Shown: positions 36,303 to 48,434 of the stretch, piece after piece
How the letters are laid out: every line of letters starts with the position of its first letter
Position numbering within the stretch: the first letter of the stretch is position 1
Source of the DNA: Astragalus membranaceus
Lineage: Eukaryota; Streptophyta; Magnoliopsida; Fabales; Fabaceae
Reading direction: 5' to 3'
Assembly (NCBI GenBank): GCA_039519185.1
Contig: CM076850.1
Span: 87,960,270-88,024,269 of the forward strand
DNA: 64,000 nucleotides
Notes under the pieces: generated by a model
Told to the model about the DNA's origin: nothing
The model's input: the letters and a program-made list of their open reading frames with translations, nothing else
Databases searched by the model: none
Program-made: the position numbers and the translations under genes

Positions 36303-39043
36303 TGTGGTTATATTGCTTTTGTAGGTTAGGTTTTGATGATGATGTGTTTGAAGTCAAAATGACAAGCAGGTTAGGTTTTGATGATGATGTGTTCAAAGCG
36401 GAAAATGGCAAAGCGGAAATCCAAGGCAAACAAGACTCAAGAAGTAAGGGTAGTCTCTAGGGTTTGGGTCGTGTCTTAGGATATTGTGTAAGCCGCTACT
36501 GAGAGTCAGCTCATCTCACAGTTTCATAGCTCTCACAGTTTTCAAAATGCATGCATGCACATAGGTAAGGCACGTAACATAAAAACCATTTTGTGATAGA
36601 TAGAAATCGATTCATGACTCATTTACTAAAGCCAAGAATCAATTCCCAAACTATTTTAAAATCCAAGAATCGATTCCTATTATTTCTCATAAGACCAAAA
36701 TCGATTTCCTACTCTATTTTTAAAGTGCAAAATCGATTTCTTTCCTGTTTCCAAAGCCATAAATCGATTTGCCTCTTACTTTAATCAAGCATTGTTAGAA
36801 TAATAGGAAACAGAGTAAACAACATCTCATTCACATAGATCATAGTCAGATTAAATAGCAAACACGTCAAGTACCCTGTTTAACATTCTAGGACCGAGTA
36901 TACAGAGATTAGATATCATTTTCTTAGAATTCATGTTCAGAAAGGCGATTGTGTGATTGAGTTCGTTGAAAACAGCTAGCTGATATTTTCACAAAACAAT
37001 TGCAAAAGAAATTTGTTTATTGGCTCTACACCCATTTAAATAAAGATCTGAGCTAATCATATGTGTCACAAAGTAATTTCAAGAAATGTGTATTTAAGTG
37101 TTAATTTTATTTTATTCCTTTTGTTGTGAATGGTGTGTGCTTAAGAATCGATTTCAGAGCCTTTAAAGTGCTATTTTTGTTCCTTGAAATCGATTTTGCT
37201 CTTGTCACAGTCGATTGCTAGCTCTGTCCTTTTTATAAAATCGATTATGCTCCTGCTACAATGCATGCTCACATCGGGTGTTTACCTAAAATAATTTTTC
37301 TCCCAAAACTCTACTTCCCTTGATCATATTCTGGCTGCCATCACCAACTTTCAAACTAAGTAGCGTGAAATGTATTAAGCCTAAAATAGAATTTGCTGCC
37401 TTAAAACAATTGCTTAACAGATTTTGAGACTCATGTTGGCTTTTACTTGTTTTGATGAAATATTCTCTTTATGGTATCGAATATGTTTTTTTTTGGTTTT
37501 GATGATTGTTTATTTTTATAAATCTGCAATGGTTCAGATAGCTGTGTTGTTCGATTCGCAATGGTTCAGATAGCTGTGTTGTTCGAATATGTCAAATAGC
37601 TGTGTTGTTCGATTCGCAAACTATGTCTCATAGTCACCCTTTTGATCATGACAAAAATGGGGAGAAATATATATAGGAGTGATATAGAATTGTTATTTTG
37701 CATCTAATCATTGAGATAGAGGGAGCATCAAGTGAGGGGGAGTCCTGTCGCACATCATGCATTATTTTGTTTGATGAACTAACCTCCCACCTAAAGATGA
37801 GTAAAGTTTTGTCATCATCAAAAAGGGGGAGAATGTGGTTATATTGCTTTTGCAGGTTTGGTTTTGATGATGATGTGTTCGAAGTCAAAATAACAAGCAG
37901 GTTAGGTTTTGATGATGATGTGTTCAAAGCGGAAAATAGCAAAGCGGAAATCCAAGGCAAACAAGACTCAAGAAGTAAGGGTAGTCTCTAGGGTTTGGGT
38001 CGTGTCTAAGGATATTGTGTAAGCCTCTTCTGAGGGTCAACTCATCTCACAGTTTCATAGCTCTCACAGTTTTCAAAATGCATGCATGCACATAGGTAAG
38101 ACACGTAACATAAAAACCATTTTGTGATAGATAGGAATTGATTCATGACTCATTTACTAAAGCCAAGAATCGATTCCCAAACAATTTAAAAGCCAAGAAT
38201 CGATTCCTATTATTTCTCATAAGGCCAAAATCGATTTCCTACTCTATTTTTAAAGTGCAAAATCGATTTCCTTCCTGTTTCCAAAGCCATATATCGATTT
38301 GCCTCTTACTTTAATCAAGCAATGAATCGATTCATAAACTATACTACTTCAAGCTAAGAATCGATTATTCTCCTCATGTATCTAAGCATAAAATCGTTTG
38401 CCTTCCTTTTAAAAGCCATCAACGGTCATATTTTTAAGTTCAGAATCGATTTCCACTTATCCTTTAGAAGTAATCAATCGATCACACACTTATGAGTTAT
38501 TCCTATTTTTAAGACAAGAATCGATTTTCACTCCTAAGCATTTCAAGCAATAAATCGATTTCTAAACTCTCTGTGATCTCATTCAACGGTCATATTTTCT
38601 CCTAAGTTTTCAAATAGGGACTTAGCATTTCACAGAAAAATACAACCCATTTTTACGCTTACGCTGAAACGCAAAACTAAACCCTAGCACACACACCTCT
38701 TGTTGCTGTTGTTGTGGTAGATTTGAGGGCTCTTCATAGGTGGGGCATCCTAGGAGAAGAGTGCCTGAGTCTGTAAAGGTTTCCAAAGCACCTGTAAGCT
38801 TTGTTGTGTTAGTGGAAAATCTCACAAGGGTGTGAGGACTGGACGTAGGTCACTAAGAGGTGACCGAACCAGTATACAAGTCTTTGTATTCTTTACTGCT
38901 TTATTTTCAGTTTTCTTTTCTCGTTAATTCGTTCCATAAACCTGCGCGAAAAATCAATCAAGTCGTTAAAGGGGACTTAATTTTTAAAATCTCAATTCAC
39001 CCCCCTCTTGAGACTGAAGCCACTTGGTAAGAGTTTTCCTACA
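36303..39043 (+). mobile_element. Deleted copia element (Sirevirus-like LTRs)
   Basis: A 1210-bp 3' LTR runs from 37834 (TGTGGTTATATTGC, after polypurine tract AAAAAGGGGGAGAA) to 39043 (CCTACA). A partial 5' LTR (36303-36791) repeats its first 490 bases. Between them, around 36892-37050, is a broken RNase H tail (HFLRIHVQKGDCVIEF, then a stop, then LYTHLN). The rest of gag-pol is gone. Pyrimidine-rich CACCCCCCTC just before the LTR end is typical of this group. No target duplication is visible. Confidence 0.75.
36600..38580 (+). repeat. AATCGATT-containing repeats within the copia LTR
   Basis: More than a dozen AATCGATT(T/C) octamers at roughly 25-40 bp spacing, at 36605-36780 and again at 38140-38570. 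The spacers differ, so only the octamer is conserved. Confidence 0.8.
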
Positions 39044-39359
39044 TTTAACTTGTTCTTTCCTCTTATCTATAACTGATAATGATCTAGGAAAATGACTATG
39101 AGCTGAAGTTTTTTCTCTTATAAATAGCTACTACCAGTATATAATAAAACAACATAAATCAAAAGCAACTTCATATTTCCTCCTTCTGATAACCTATCTA
39201 TATCTGCATATATAAATATATATCTAGTAAATTTTTTTAAGGCACATATAGTTCACTTATTTTTTTTTTTAATTTCAGTATTTATGAAGACTTTTTGATA
39301 ATAGAAAGGACAAAAAAAGCTAAGGCAGGATTTTTTGGTTAAATAGATGGAAGCCTCTA

Positions 39360-39720
39360 GTTTGTTTGTTTGGTGGTGATAGTGGGTGGTAGTGATAGTT
39401 GTGGGAAAGAAAATGAGGTTGTGGTGGTGGTTATGGTAGTGAGAGGGATAAGGAGGTGGTGGTGCTAGTGATGGTAAAGAGGGAGGGGAGGTGAAAGAAT
39501 GAAAGTGGGGGTTGGAAAAGAATGGGAAAAAAAATGAGGTTGGTGGTGATAGTGGGTGATGGGGGGTGGTGATAGTTGTGAGAAGAAAATGAGGTTGTGG
39601 TGAGTGGGAGGTGGTGGTGGTGGTGGTGGACTGGTGGTGGTGGGTGGGTGGGAGAAGGAGGTGGCGGTGATAGTGAGGGTGAAGAGGGAGGGGAGGTGAA
39701 AGAATGAAAATGGGGGGTTG
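39360..39720 (+). repeat. Degenerate (GGT)n / (GTGGTGATA)n low complexity
   Basis: Long G/T-rich tract with GGTGGTGG runs; the open minus-strand frames across it (His/Pro/Ser-rich) are a by-product. Confidence 0.85.
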
Positions 39721-39907
39721 GAAAAGAATGAGCCAAAAAAATGTTGGGGGTCATCCCACAAAGCCCTGGCCCTAACCCACTAAAAAATTTAAAAGTGTGG
39801 GTTGGGGCTAAAAAAAGCCCCATTAATAAGGGGCTAAAATTGTATGGGGCTTGATATGGGGCCAATGGGGCTGGGCTTGGGGCCAAATTGACACCTCTAC
39901 TCTTAAT

Positions 39908-40020
39908 GCCTTCTTTGTGGTGTTGCATGCGAGCTATGGGTAACCTTATGCAATTTTGTGATGGAGTTGAATGCCTTCTTTTGTGGTGTTGCATGCGGGC
40001 TATGGGTAACTTTATGCAAT
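39908..40020 (+). repeat. Tandem duplication, period about 65 bp
   Basis: TGCCTTCTTTGTGGTGTTGC at 39907 recurs at 39971 (with one extra T), each followed by ATGCG(A/G)GCTATGGGTAAC and a TTATGCAAT end. Confidence 0.8.
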
Positions 40021-40529
40021 CAGAAATGATATATGGACCAAATTTGGTACCAAAAATTGAACCAATATACGGATACACATACTAATACGTATTATACTAG
40101 TTACTGTCATACCCTAATTTTGTCCGGCTAATTAAAAAAAAATCCAAAAAAAAGTTTTCGCGTATATTTGATTCCTAATCCCTCGAATAGGTCATTTTGC
40201 GCTAATTTACTAATTTTGCGTTGTTATTACTTTTTTTAGTGGTTAAACAAAAATTAAAAAAATATGCTAACACAAAAAATTACATAGTAGATTTAATTTA
40301 TTTTTCTTGTTACAATATCTTTAATTAAAAAACGAAAATAAAAAATAAAATAGATAAGAAATAATACAAATTACAAAAGAAAATAAAAAAAAGGGAGGTG
40401 CAATAAAAAATTATTATAATAAAAAAGGAGAATATCCATGTACATGACTTGGCCCAAGAATGCAAAGTTACAAAAATACAAAAATAAACCAAGTACCCAA
40501 AACTGCAGCTACTTTGCAAAGGTAATTTC

Positions 40530-40852
40530 TCTCTCTTCGGACATCATTTCGACGATCCGAACAGTGAAAGTGAAGATGAATGTCTCAAAAACCCTCTGGC
40601 AAAAAACGAAAACGATCCAACGGTTAACGAATCCAGAATCGCACTTGTACGGTGGCTGGTTTGAGAAAAATGGGAGTTGTTTTTTCTACTTTTGCGAAGA
40701 AAATATCTCTCTCCTCAGACCTCGTTTCGACGATGTGAACGGTAGACGTGAAGATGGATGTCTCATGAACCTGGTGTCAAAAAACAACGATGATCCACCG
40801 GTTAACGAATCCAGAATCACACTGTTACAGGGGCTGGTTTGAGGAAAACGGG
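40530..40852 (+). repeat. Tandem duplication of about 162 bp in LTR A
   Basis: Two blocks share TTTCGACGAT, CGGTTAACGAATCCAGAATC and GGCTGGTTTGAG in the same order with moderate divergence. Confidence 0.75.
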
Positions 40853-40920
40853 AATGACTTTCTCTATCTTATTTTAGTCCCACATTGCTTGGGAGAAGCA
40901 AGAACTACCTAGCATTTGGC

Positions 40921-40928
40921 TATAAAAG
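40921..40928 (+). promoter_or_regulatory. TATA box of LTR A
   Basis: TATAAAAG about 50 bases after a GTCCCACATTG motif, the usual layout of a plant LTR U3 promoter. Confidence 0.6.
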
Positions 40929-42297
40929 AGGTTGAGATGCAAAGACTATGGACATGGGTGATTGATGGGGTAAGTGATCTTTTGGGCTAGCATTTTCAGT
41001 CCATTAGATTAAAAGTCTGTCTTTAATTCTTTTGGGCTTGCTTTTGCAGTCCATTAAATTAAAAGCTCGTCTTTAGTTATTTTAGGGATGGCCGTTGAGG
41101 TCCTTTACTTGGCGATTTTCGAGTGAAAACGGACCAGATAGGAGTCCAGTTCGCGGTTGATATGGTCAGATTGCTCGGCCCGTTTCGGCGTTGATCGCAT
41201 TGATCAGCTTGAGGTTAGTTTTGCATTTATTTATTTATTATGTATACTGTTTATTTATGTACATACTTATTTATTATTTATATTGTTTATTTATCTATGT
41301 AAATAATTATTTATTATTTATTCATTTATTTATTTATATGTATAGTTATTTATTTATTAACTTTACTCTTTATTAATTGTTAGTGTCGTCATTAATTTTT
41401 TAAATACACAAATTATTTTATTTTTTCAAAAATATAAATAGGGGATTAAGTCGACTGTACAGTCGAGTTAGTCTGCTTTTTAGGACCACGAATGAACCGA
41501 AATAATCTCTAAACTAAAAAAATACAAACACATTTCTTTTCACAAATCAAATTTTCAAAATAGGGGATTAAGTCGACTGTACAGTCGGGTTAGTCATCAT
41601 TTTAGGATGAATGGGCCGTACTGTAACACCCTAAATATTTAATTAATTTATTTAATTAAGTATTTGGGAACTTATTTAATTTATTGGGCATAATTTAATT
41701 AATTAAAATTATATTAATTTTGTGGTGGTATTAGGAAAAGGGGGCGCCACTTGCATGAGCTGGGCTTAAGTGAAAAGCCCAAGCCCATGATCCATTGAGA
41801 CATGCGAAGTTGTGAGGTCATGTGAAGCTAGGGTTTTTGGTTATCATTTTGCGAAATTGAGAGAGAAGAATAGAGAGGGGAGAGGCGCCGTTGGAGAGGA
41901 GGAGAGGAGAAGAGGGGTCGCACAACCAAGGAGAGGAAAGGGACGTGAATTGTTGCCGTGGTTCCGTTCGTGACCGTCTCCAGGGCTACTATTCTTCAAA
42001 TTCGAGGTAAGGGGAGTTCTATCAATTTTTATAATAATTCCTATGATAGGTTTTAGGTAGTGATGGCCTAGATTAACCATGATTCATGATTATGTTGCGA
42101 ATTCATGTTCTTGTTGTTGATGTATGCGTGATTTCATGTTTGGGCTTGGGATGTTGTTGATTTCGATGGTTGGTGTATAATTTTGACGATTTCAATGTGT
42201 GTCCATGATGGTTGTAATGGGTGTTGTAATTGATCAAGTAACAATTTGAAGAAAAAGATGTTTGTGCTGAAATTGTGTTGAATTCTGGTGCTGGAAG

Positions 42298-42770
42298 TGT
42301 TCTGGGCGCCAGGCGCCCTGTCCTGGGCGCCAAGGGCGCCAGTGCGTGTTGCTGTGTGCGTGCGTGGGTGGAGCGCTGAGCGCTGGGTGCCAGCGCTGGG
42401 CGCTGGGTGCCAGCGCTGGGCGCTGGGTGCCAGCGCTGGGCGCTGGGTGCCAGCGCTGGGCGCTGAGCGCCCGTGTGTGTTGCTGTGTGTGTTGCGCTGG
42501 GCGCTGGGTGCCAGCGCTGGGCGCTGAGCGCCCGTGTGTGTTGCGCTGGGCGCTGGGTGCCAGCGCTGGGCGCTGAGCGCCCGTGTGTGTTGCTGTGTGT
42601 GTTGCGCTGGGCGCCAGCGCTGGGCGCTGAGCGCCCGTGTGTGTTGCTGTGTGTGTTGCGCTGGGCGCTGGGCGCCAGGCGCTGGGCGCTGAGCGCCCGT
42701 GTGTGCGTGTGTGTGTGTTGCATTTTTGTTAGGCGCTGGGCGCCAGGTGCCTGGGCGCCCAGGGCGCCAG
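42298..42770 (+). repeat. GC-rich compound minisatellite
   Basis: About five tandem copies of GCGCTGGGCGCTGGGTGCCA (42380-42470), then longer units that add GAGCGCCCGTGTGTGTTGC. It is by far the most GC-rich stretch of the window. Both strands stay open for more than 450 bases, but only because the repeat lacks stop triplets. Confidence 0.93.
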
Positions 42771-43059
42771 TTTTTCAGGATGTTCCCAAAATGTTTTCGA
42801 AAACTGTTTTCGCTACATCTTTTGACTCGGATATCCGTTTAAAACGTTTCAAAAAGTGTTGGGAAGCTTTTTCAGTTTCCTATCTGCGTGTCCCATTTTT
42901 TAAAAATAAAAACTTATTATTTCTGAAAGTTGCTGGGGCGCCCCAAGTGGCTGTTCCCGGCGGTCATTGCTGTGACGTTGAAAAGATGTTTTGGTGTCTT
43001 TAAAAATCCCTTTTGTGTATAACCAGTGGTTTTAACGTTTTAGTGTCAAAAGTGATGAT

Positions 43060-43420
43060 TTTGACGATGATGCCCTTAGTGGCTATTTAAATGACCGTTT
43101 TGCCCTTAGTGGCCAATGTTGTTGATATTGGTGTGTAAATGACGATGATGCCCTTAGTGGCTAGTTAAATGAGCGTTTTGCCCTTAGTGGCCAATATTGT
43201 TGATATTGATGTGTAAATGACGATGATGCCCTTGGTGGCTAGTAAATGACGTTTTTGCCCTCAGTGGCTATTGTTAGAGTTGATGATGTTTATGAATAAG
43301 TGATGATGAAAACCCAGTGACGTTTTGAGGGCCAAAAGGCTAAGTGATGTTAAGGCCAAAAAGGCTAAGTGATGTTGTTGTGTAAATTGTGAATTGACAG
43401 GTGCTGTGCCTCTTATTTGG
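43060..43420 (+). repeat. Tandem GCCCTTAGTGGC and GGCTAAGTGATG repeats
   Basis: Units of about 84 bp containing ATGCCCTTAGTGGCTA and GATATTG(G/A)TGTGTAAATG are followed by shorter GGCCAAAAGGCTAAGTGA units. All are within the solo LTR. Confidence 0.8.
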
Positions 43421-44789
43421 CAAATTGGTAAGTGACGGGTCACATGGTTGACCGTGATTGTGTGATTTGTGCGTGGTGCATGTTATAGTGTCTCATGCAT
43501 CCCATATGCATAAACCCAGTGACGTTTTGAAGCCCAAAAGGCTAAGTGACGATGAGGCCATAATGGCTAAGCGACGTTTGTGAAAAGGTACCTCATGCAT
43601 ATGCCCGCGAGTGGGTTGCATTTCATATGCCTACATGACATAGTGATGAGTTAATGTAGTGATGTAATTGATGATTGTGATGTGATTATTTTAGAGCTGT
43701 GACTTGACTTAATATTTATCATATGATTTATTATATGGATTGAATTGGACTCACCCTTCTGTTTGAATGTTACCCCTATGCGGTAACGTGCAGGTGATCG
43801 CGAGTGAAGGACTAGGTACCTTCACTAATTCGAGTCGAGTCGTCACGCTCTGATACGTAGCACTCAGGGGGGGACGAACTTAATGTTATGAATGATTTCG
43901 GTTGTTATGTCTTGTCGACAATTCTGTTTTATTTTGTTATTCCGTTGCGTAGTTGGGTTTTATTGACGTTAAGTTTAATTGCGATGATAACTGTGTTTTT
44001 GAGGTTCTCCTCTTAGTGACGTGCTACGTGATGCAGGACTATTGTGTTTGAGCTGTTTTATTGAGAAGCATTATTTTATGGAAGTATGTGTAACATTCCT
44101 CGTGTGAAACAAATTTTTGAAAACTCTGATATTTTTTCCAATTAAATTAACGGGTAGAAAAGGGGTGTTACACGTACGGCTCAAGAGTCCTAAAATACCT
44201 ATTTAAATAAAATCAAATCACTCCACACATCAAACCATTTTCAAAACTACAAAAAACTCCATTTTCAGAAAATAGGGGACTAAGTCGACTGTACAGTCGG
44301 ATTAGTCATCGTTCTAGGATGAATGAGCGGCACAGTTCAAGAGTCTTAAAATCCCTATATTAAAAAAAAACACCAACACACAAATATTTTCTACCCTAGA
44401 ACTACGTAGCCTTTGATTCTCTACCAGGAGATACGTAGGAGCAGAGTCATGCCCCTGTCAAGCGCACAAATAAACAATTTCTATTACCTTTCTTTCTTAA
44501 TTCATTTTTTACAAAAAAACCTATAAGAATAAATAGATGAGTATTTCATTTTCAAAATATAAATAGGGGATTAAGTCGACTGTACAGTCGGGTTAGTCTG
44601 CTTTTTAGGCCACTAATGAACCGTTACGGATCAGGTCCTAAACTCCATATTTAAAATAAATAATTTCTAAATTAAAAAAAATACAAACACATCTCTTTCA
44701 TTTCAAAAATCAAAAAATCTTATTTTCAAAGTAGGGGATTAAGTCGGTCGTACGGCCGGGTTAATCATCGTTTTAGGATAAGTGAACTG

Positions 44790-44885
44790 TGGTCCTTCAG
44801 AGCCCCAGCGCTCCTTCAGCCCTCAGCGGCCCTTCAGAGCCCCAACGCTCCTTCAGACCCCCAGTGATCCTTCAACACAGATCAC
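44790..44885 (+). repeat. CCTTCAGAGCCCCAGCGCT tandem motif
   Basis: Several short direct copies in LTR A. The same motif recurs at 59815-59905 and 60210-60255 in element B, linking the two. Confidence 0.75.
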
Positions 44886-45321
44886 ACAGTCCTAAAACCC
44901 CTATATTAAAAAATACCAACCAACAAACATTTTCTAACTAAAGAACTACGTAGCTTTGATTTCTCCATCGCACCTGGAGATACGTAGGAGCGGGGGCACA
45001 CTCCCGTCAAGCACAAAAAAAAAACTAAAATTTTTATTAAGTCTTCTTTCTTTTTAATTCACAATAAAAGGGTAAAATAAACATTTTCAAAATTAATATT
45101 CTTTCCTACAACTAGTTAGCAGGTAACCTTCATTAGGAAGGATGTCGTGGGGTGTTAATACCTTCCCCACGCATAATCGACTCCCGAACCCTTATCTGGT
45201 CTCAAGGACCCTTATCCATTCCAAAAGGGATTTTCCAATATTTGCCCTTAAACTAAACTTTGGTGGCGGCTTCATTTTTGAACCTTCGAGGAATCCTCAC
45301 CCGGATTTTTCGGTCGCTACA

Positions 45322-47925
45322 GCTGGCGGCTCTGCTGGGGAAATTTTAGAGAGTCATGCCTAGTCTAATTAGTTGTAGGATTAATTGTTGATTTAATGTT
45401 AAATTTTACCCTATCCTTTTGTCTTTTATTCTTGCATATTATATTATTTTCATATGATATGTAAACCTTAGGATCGAAGACCATTATGTTTGTATATGTG
45501 ATTATTCTTTTATTTTATTGCCAATTATATTCTTTTATGTATATAAACCCTAGGGTAGAAGGCTATTGTTGTTGTATGTGTGTTTGTTTGTTTTGCAGCT
45601 TGTGGGGTATTTCTGATATTTTGCTCCTTCACACACTCCACTATCACACTTTTGCACACACGTGAGAATAGTCCTATACCCGGACTGGAGTATAAACTAA
45701 GTTAGAACGAGACTGCGTAGTAATGGCCCTCTGGATGTACGTTCAGCTCGGTGGTTACGAAAGTCTCACCTAGAGTTTGGTCCCTTCGAGGGTGCTATCA
45801 CTTCTAATAGCTTGCCTATTGTTGTGGCTAGCGTTCTCAAACAAGCATAGATACATTTCCTTCCCATTTTTTTTTGAAAAAAAAAACCAAAAATCAAATT
45901 TCATTTGTTCTAGCTATTTTCTTTTCTTGAAACATGTCTCATGCATTCTTATTTTATTTTGCAAATCTCTAAATATATCGTCTTCCATACATTTCAATGA
46001 CCGCCGGGGAATTACAAAACTTTTTAAAAAAGGGTGGATGAAAGTAAAATAAAAAACCATTTGAAAGTCTGACCCTAGAATCATACTTTAATAAAAAGTT
46101 TTGGATTCCCCAACGAGATGAACAAAACCATACATTCACATCTCACGCGCAATCGTTCATTCATTCAAAGGCGAACTGGTTCATCAATACTCATGCATCT
46201 CATTTCCCTTTTCCAAGAAAAAAAAACAAAAATATTCAAAAATCATCATGCGTTCTTTTCTTTCTACGCATTAAAAAATAACTGCATGTATCCTGCGTTT
46301 CATTTAATCGCATAAGAAAAAAACAAGAAGCGATAATTATCCATATAAAATAAGCATCTCATTCATTCATAATCATTCACAAAATATCATCATCAAATAG
46401 TGTAAGCATCGCATCATTTACGACATCGTTATTCTTCTTTCACTCATTTACAACATCACATCACATAGTGGCATTCATGCACCATTTCACTCATATTGTG
46501 ATCCAAGCTCAAGTCCATCATTACTCCATGCATGCATCATTTCCAAATAAATAAATAAACATGTATTTTAGTGTCATCACTCTTGCATCATTCATCATCC
46601 AAAATATGTATTTTAGTTAGCATTTTGCATATTGCAATGCCTCCGAAAAATTATTTTTGGATAGTCAGTATTTTCAAGTGATCATTCACATTCCATGCAT
46701 CTGCATCATGCAACATCATTTGTTCATTCATGCATGCACTTCCATTCACAAAAAAATCATCATCAAATAATCTAGAAATTTCATCATTAGCAACATCATG
46801 AGATGCATGTAAAAACATAGCCTTCATACATCATTTCACTCATCCTAATAAATAAATAAAAAAACTGCTGTTTCATCGATCATTCATACGTCATTTCATT
46901 CCCCGTTTCAGCATGCATCACTTCACAAAAATTACATAATTATTTTCGCATCATTCAAAAGATACGCCCTTGTTAGCATTTCATTCTGATACATAAATGA
47001 GGTCATGCATCAGTCACATGCTCATTGCCCCCAAAAAAAATGATTTAGAATAAGCGGTCTTTTCAAGTGATCATTCATGCATTTACATCTGCATTTTCAT
47101 CATGCATATCTATCACCACGTGTTCCTTCATGCATTAGGACACGGGAGCATGTAATTTGATTATCCCTATTGCATACGCATAGTAAACCTTTTTTTTTCA
47201 AAAAAAAAACATCATGCATTCATAATAGAATAAAGTCGTTGGTCTTTCCAAGTGATCAGTTCCTCCATGCATTTCATACATTTGCATCTTCATGTCCATC
47301 ATCATGCATCAGTCCATCTATCACATTTTGTCTCATTTACTAAAAAAAACCATGAGCATACTTTTTTTCAAAAATTGATGAGAGATGAGGCGAAATTGAT
47401 TATTCTTCTTTTTAAAAGTTTAGATTAGCTACAAACTCAAGGTTTTTTTTAGACACCCAATTTTCAAAAAAAGGAAGTTATTCACTGTTTGCAGCTCGTT
47501 CACAATTTTCTTCAGCAAAACGATGCATCTCATCAGTCCCATGATAAATGATCCAAATGGTCTATTTTGTTAACTGATGTGTTATCAAAAGTTTCTTCTA
47601 TCATGTCGCAAACTATGTTAACTCTCTGTGAAGCATTTGTATAGTGAACTTGTATGCAATACGCATTTACTCTTGTTTGAGTCAGATAGTGTCCACATCT
47701 TTCCATCCTATCATCATCCTTTGTTCATGTCCAGTCCCACCCCGACCATCCCATAAGGTGCATGTTCTCCACAAGTACCTAGTCGACTACTTGGTTGGTT
47801 CCCAACGATGAAATTTCACAAACTAACACTTTAGGCCCCCATGCTGGGGCAAATTTGTGATAACTAGATATCTCGTCAACATTGTATTCCCTTGGTGCAA
47901 GTCCTTTACAAAAAAAAAAGAAAAG
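45322..47925 (+). mobile_element. Internal region of Ogre-like element A (gag-pol absent)
   Basis: Opens with the primer-binding site TGGCGGCTCTGCTGGGGA (45324-45341) and a leader with ACCCTAGGGTAGA and CCTATACCCGGAC motifs like those of element B. Then comes a long CAT-rich, non-coding stretch (46.0-47.4 kb) and the 3' part containing CATGCTGGGGCAAA. No gag, protease, RT or integrase is present. Similarity to B's interior (52653 on) stops at about 47907-47925, where other sequence begins. Confidence 0.75.
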
Positions 47926-48294
47926 GTCTACGGCAACGGTTTTTTGTTTAAGCTTTAGTCAACGGTTCGAAAACATTGCCGTAGAGAAAATTATTAAAAA
48001 ATAAAAAATAAAAATTTTGTCAACCCACTTAAAAAACCCTCTCTGCGTTTTGATCAAAAATAAAAACTTTTTCTGCTCCTCTCCGCTCTCTCTACTACTC
48101 TCATTCCTGCTCCACCGTTTCACTCCCCAGTCACACCACCGTGAGAGAAGAGTTTGTGACCGAGGTGAGAGAGAGAGAGGATGCGATGAGAGCGGCGACA
48201 TGATGGTCACCAGGGAGGAGGAGGCACGGTGCTGCGCGAGATGCACGCGATGGTCGCCAGAGAAGGACTCAGCATCGTCTTATGGTGGTGCTGC

Positions 48295-48434
48295 GACGGT
48301 CTTTGGTAGAGGGGATGGAACGGCATGGTGGTTGCGGTTTCAGATCTGGCGCACGGAGAACAACGACGGTCTTTGGTAGATGGGATGGAATGGCATGGTG
48401 GTTGTGGTTCCAGATCTGGCGCACGGAGAACAAC
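48295..48434 (+). repeat. 70-bp tandem repeat, two units
   Basis: GACGGTCTTTGGTAGA...CGGAGAACAAC at 48295 and 48365, a few differences between the units. Confidence 0.88.

Larger units (their letters stand above)
35864..39899. mobile_element. hAT-like element containing copia remnants
   Basis: The ends are inverted: TAGAGCCGTCAATTTGGCC on the left and GGCCAAATTGACACCTCTA on the right. They are flanked by 8-mers CTCTAAAT (35856-35863) and CTCTTAAT (39900-39907), seven of eight matching; 8 bp is the hAT target size. No hAT transposase is present. The middle is occupied by copia sequence (36303-39043), and GC-poor spacer carries repeats. Confidence 0.6.
41622..44172 (+). mobile_element. Solo LTR (chromovirus/Tekay-like) with 5-bp target duplication
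   Basis: Begins TGTAACACCC and ends GGGTGTTACA, with CGTAC on both sides (41617-41621, 44173-44177); LTR A resumes exactly across it. There is no coding domain. The TGTAACACCC type of terminus is common in plant Ty3/gypsy chromoviruses; the family name is inference. Confidence 0.8.
41441..44600 (+). repeat. Repeats with the palindrome CGACTGTACAGTCG in LTR A
   Basis: Four copies at 41452, 41574, 44286 and 44577, each in GGGGATTAAGT(CGACTGTACAGTCG), and a diverged fifth near 44750. Unit length is about 120-165 bp; the nested solo LTR lies between copies two and three. Confidence 0.85.
40105..45321 (+). mobile_element. 5' LTR of Ogre-like element A, interrupted by a nested solo LTR
   Basis: Starts TGTCATACCCTAATTTTGTCC and ends CGGTCGCTACA, the same ends as the LTR at 50102-52652, and is followed by the primer-binding site. 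Without the nested 2551-bp insertion and its 5-bp duplication it is about 2.66 kb. The body shares only some blocks with the other LTR, so A and B are different subfamilies. Confidence 0.85.

Noticed and set aside
36605..38570. Regularly spaced AATCGATT motifs resembling a CRISPR array
   Set aside because: The motif is only 8 bp, spacing varies, and the context is a copia LTR in a plant genome.
39431..40078. 215-codon His/Pro/Ser-rich minus-strand frame
   Set aside because: It follows a GGT-type low-complexity tract; no domain and no splice context.
42103..42723. Minus-strand open frame of 206 codons, with overlapping plus-strand frames, in the GC-rich repeat
   Set aside because: The repeat unit lacks stop codons in several frames; the peptide is a low-complexity repeat of Ala, Pro, Ser and Gln with no family.
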